NCBI GenBank assembly: GCA_963920705.1
Contig: CAWUCO010000167.1
Location: 744,001-808,000 of the forward strand
Direction of reading: 5' to 3'
DNA length: 64,000 bases
DNA from: Odiellus spinosus
Taxonomy: Eukaryota > Arthropoda > Arachnida > Opiliones > Phalangiidae
The notes below the pieces were generated by a model. The model was not told the DNA's origin. It saw only the letters and a program-made list of their open reading frames with translations, and searched no databases. This document shows, one piece after another, positions 63,501 to 64,000 of this stretch (positions within the stretch are counted from its first letter, which is position 1; each line of letters begins with the position of its first letter). Both the position numbers and the translations under genes were made by a program.

Positions 63501-64000
63501 AATCTTTGATTTTTAAGCGTTTTTGCTTAATTTTAACCAATTTTATATTTGTCACGTTTTGGCAATTTAGACAAAATCAAATTCATTCGAAAGAGCAATT
63601 AATGGACAGTCTAAATAATAAGAGTTTTCAAAAATCCGTTGAAAAACAAGAAAAATATGGCCAATTCAAGAAATCATACAATATCAAAATAGTCAAATTT
63701 CAGATTTTAAAAATTCGCTTTTTGATATTAGATGTTTTTTAAATTGACCATATTTTCCATGTTTTTCAACGGATTTTCCAAAACTCTTTTTTTTAGATAG
63801 TCCAATATTTGCTCTTTCGATAGCTGTTGATTTTGTCTAAATCGCTTAAAAATCAAATGTTTTGTGTCCATTTGAATCCAATAATCTTTGAATTTTAAGT
63901 TTTTTTGCTTAATTTTAACCAATTTTTATATTTGTCACGTTTTGGCAATTTAGACAAAACCAAAGTCATTCGAAAGAGCAATTAATGGACAGTCTAAATA

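Larger units (their letters stand above)
58780..63503 (+). repeat. 10-monomer shift (3,826 bp): 58780-59678 repeated at 62603-63503
   Basis: Shared rarities are CTTTCGTTAGGTG with GATTTTTTCTAAATCG (58847 and 62673), TAATGCTTGATTTTT (58912 and 62738), CATATTTTTCATG (59161 and 62987) and GACCACTATTTTCTC (59213 and 63039). The copies differ in T-tract length before AGATAG (about 58815 and 62645), GTGTCTATTTG at 63103 and one missing A at 63264. The match ends near 63503, where TTTGATTTTT replaces TTGGATTTTT. Confidence 0.82.
1..64000. repeat. Satellite DNA array, ~382-384 bp monomer, about 167 tandem copies
   Basis: The same AT-rich unit recurs head to tail across the whole window. Landmark strings such as TTTGTCACGTTTTGGCAATT, GTCTAAATCGCTTAAAAATC and GAAAGAGCAATTAATGGACA return about every 382-384 bp. 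No stretch of non-repeat sequence interrupts the array, and it runs off both ends. G+C over 61-420 is 96 of 360 bases. The monomer length is not a multiple of three, so no reading frame continues from one copy to the next. Copies differ by point changes, T-tract and A-tract length changes and a few short deletions. Large multi-monomer duplications are superimposed. This is the signature of eukaryotic satellite heterochromatin; a chromosomal location at or near a centromere is inference. I do not recognise the family. Confidence 0.97.
58601..64000 (+). repeat. Satellite domain 6, running off the window
   Basis: About 14 monomers marked by AAATCAAACTCATTCG, AGCGTTTTAGCTTCATTTC, CATATTATCCATG, GATAGCTGTTG and TTTTTTAAATTGACAATATT. 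The left and right arms pair well: ACAAAATCAA is common here and complements TTGATTTTGT exactly. The last monomer is cut by the window end. No gene is seen. Confidence 0.82.

Noticed and set aside
1..64000. A large family of small protein-coding genes on both strands
   Set aside because: The frames repeat with the satellite period, overlap on opposite strands, are freely broken by one-base changes in A/T tracts, and resemble each other only because the monomer is an inverted repeat. No domain, operon or consistent start context is visible.
1..64000. CRISPR array
   Set aside because: There are no unique spacers between short repeats; the entire 382-bp unit is repeated and no cas genes are present.
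1..64000. CENP-B box in the monomer
   Set aside because: The nearest candidate starts at ATTCGAAAGAGCAATTAA in the right arm. It fits the first TTCG and the following A but lacks the CGGG end of the known box, so it is not supported.
1..64000. tRNA, rRNA or other structured RNA genes
   Set aside because: No GC-rich cloverleaf or rRNA-like block appears; all sequence is accounted for by the monomer.
1..64000. Assignment to a named satellite family or species
   Set aside because: Composition and length alone are not specific, and I do not recognise the sequence. A database search with one monomer would be decisive.

Overview
The whole 64,000-base window is satellite DNA. From the first base to the last it is a head-to-tail array of one AT-rich monomer of about 382-384 bp, roughly 167 copies, with no unique sequence between them. 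G+C counted by hand over one monomer (61-420) is about 27%. I find no convincing protein-coding gene, RNA gene, transposon, CRISPR array or origin. An uninterrupted array of this size, with multi-monomer higher-order repeats (HORs), points to a eukaryotic chromosome, probably pericentromeric or centromeric heterochromatin. I do not recognise the satellite family and cannot name the organism. AT-rich satellites of 300-400 bp are common in insects, among other groups, but that is only a guess.

The monomer has an unusual design: it is itself a large imperfect inverted repeat. In the reference copy 60261-60642, the left arm (60278-60400) is the reverse complement of the right arm (60505-60629) at about 83% by hand alignment to consensus. 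The arms flank a central nested hairpin (12-bp outer and 7-bp inner perfect stems) and one asymmetric block of about 44 bp. The array is therefore a chain of alternating head-to-head and tail-to-tail half-units. This explains why similar 61-98 aa open frames recur on both strands: they are translations of the two arms, not genes.

Layout by shared variants: domain 1 (1-13605), with 5-, 8- and 10-monomer HORs; domain 2 (13606-18600), with two-monomer periodicities and chimeric monomers; domain 3 (18601-28700), marked by CACC for CACG in a conserved box and a 7-monomer HOR; domain 4 (28701-39200), marked by GGTGG and a GGATAG variant, with 2-, 3- and 4-monomer HORs and one 140-bp deletion; domain 5 (39201-58600), the most rearranged, with 3-, 4-, 5- and 9-monomer blocks, a segment of about 1.9 kb copied 8,782 bp away, and a two-monomer island of domain-1 type; domain 6 (58601-64000), with 3- and 10-monomer duplications. 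Both ends of the window lie inside the array.

Nothing here works as an operon or pathway. The biology lies in structure and turnover: unequal exchange and conversion producing HORs, a monomer able in principle to form cruciforms or a long RNA hairpin, and a few boxes that vary less than the rest. Domain and block edges were placed by eye from diagnostic variants and are usually good to tens of bases, except where an exact junction is stated.
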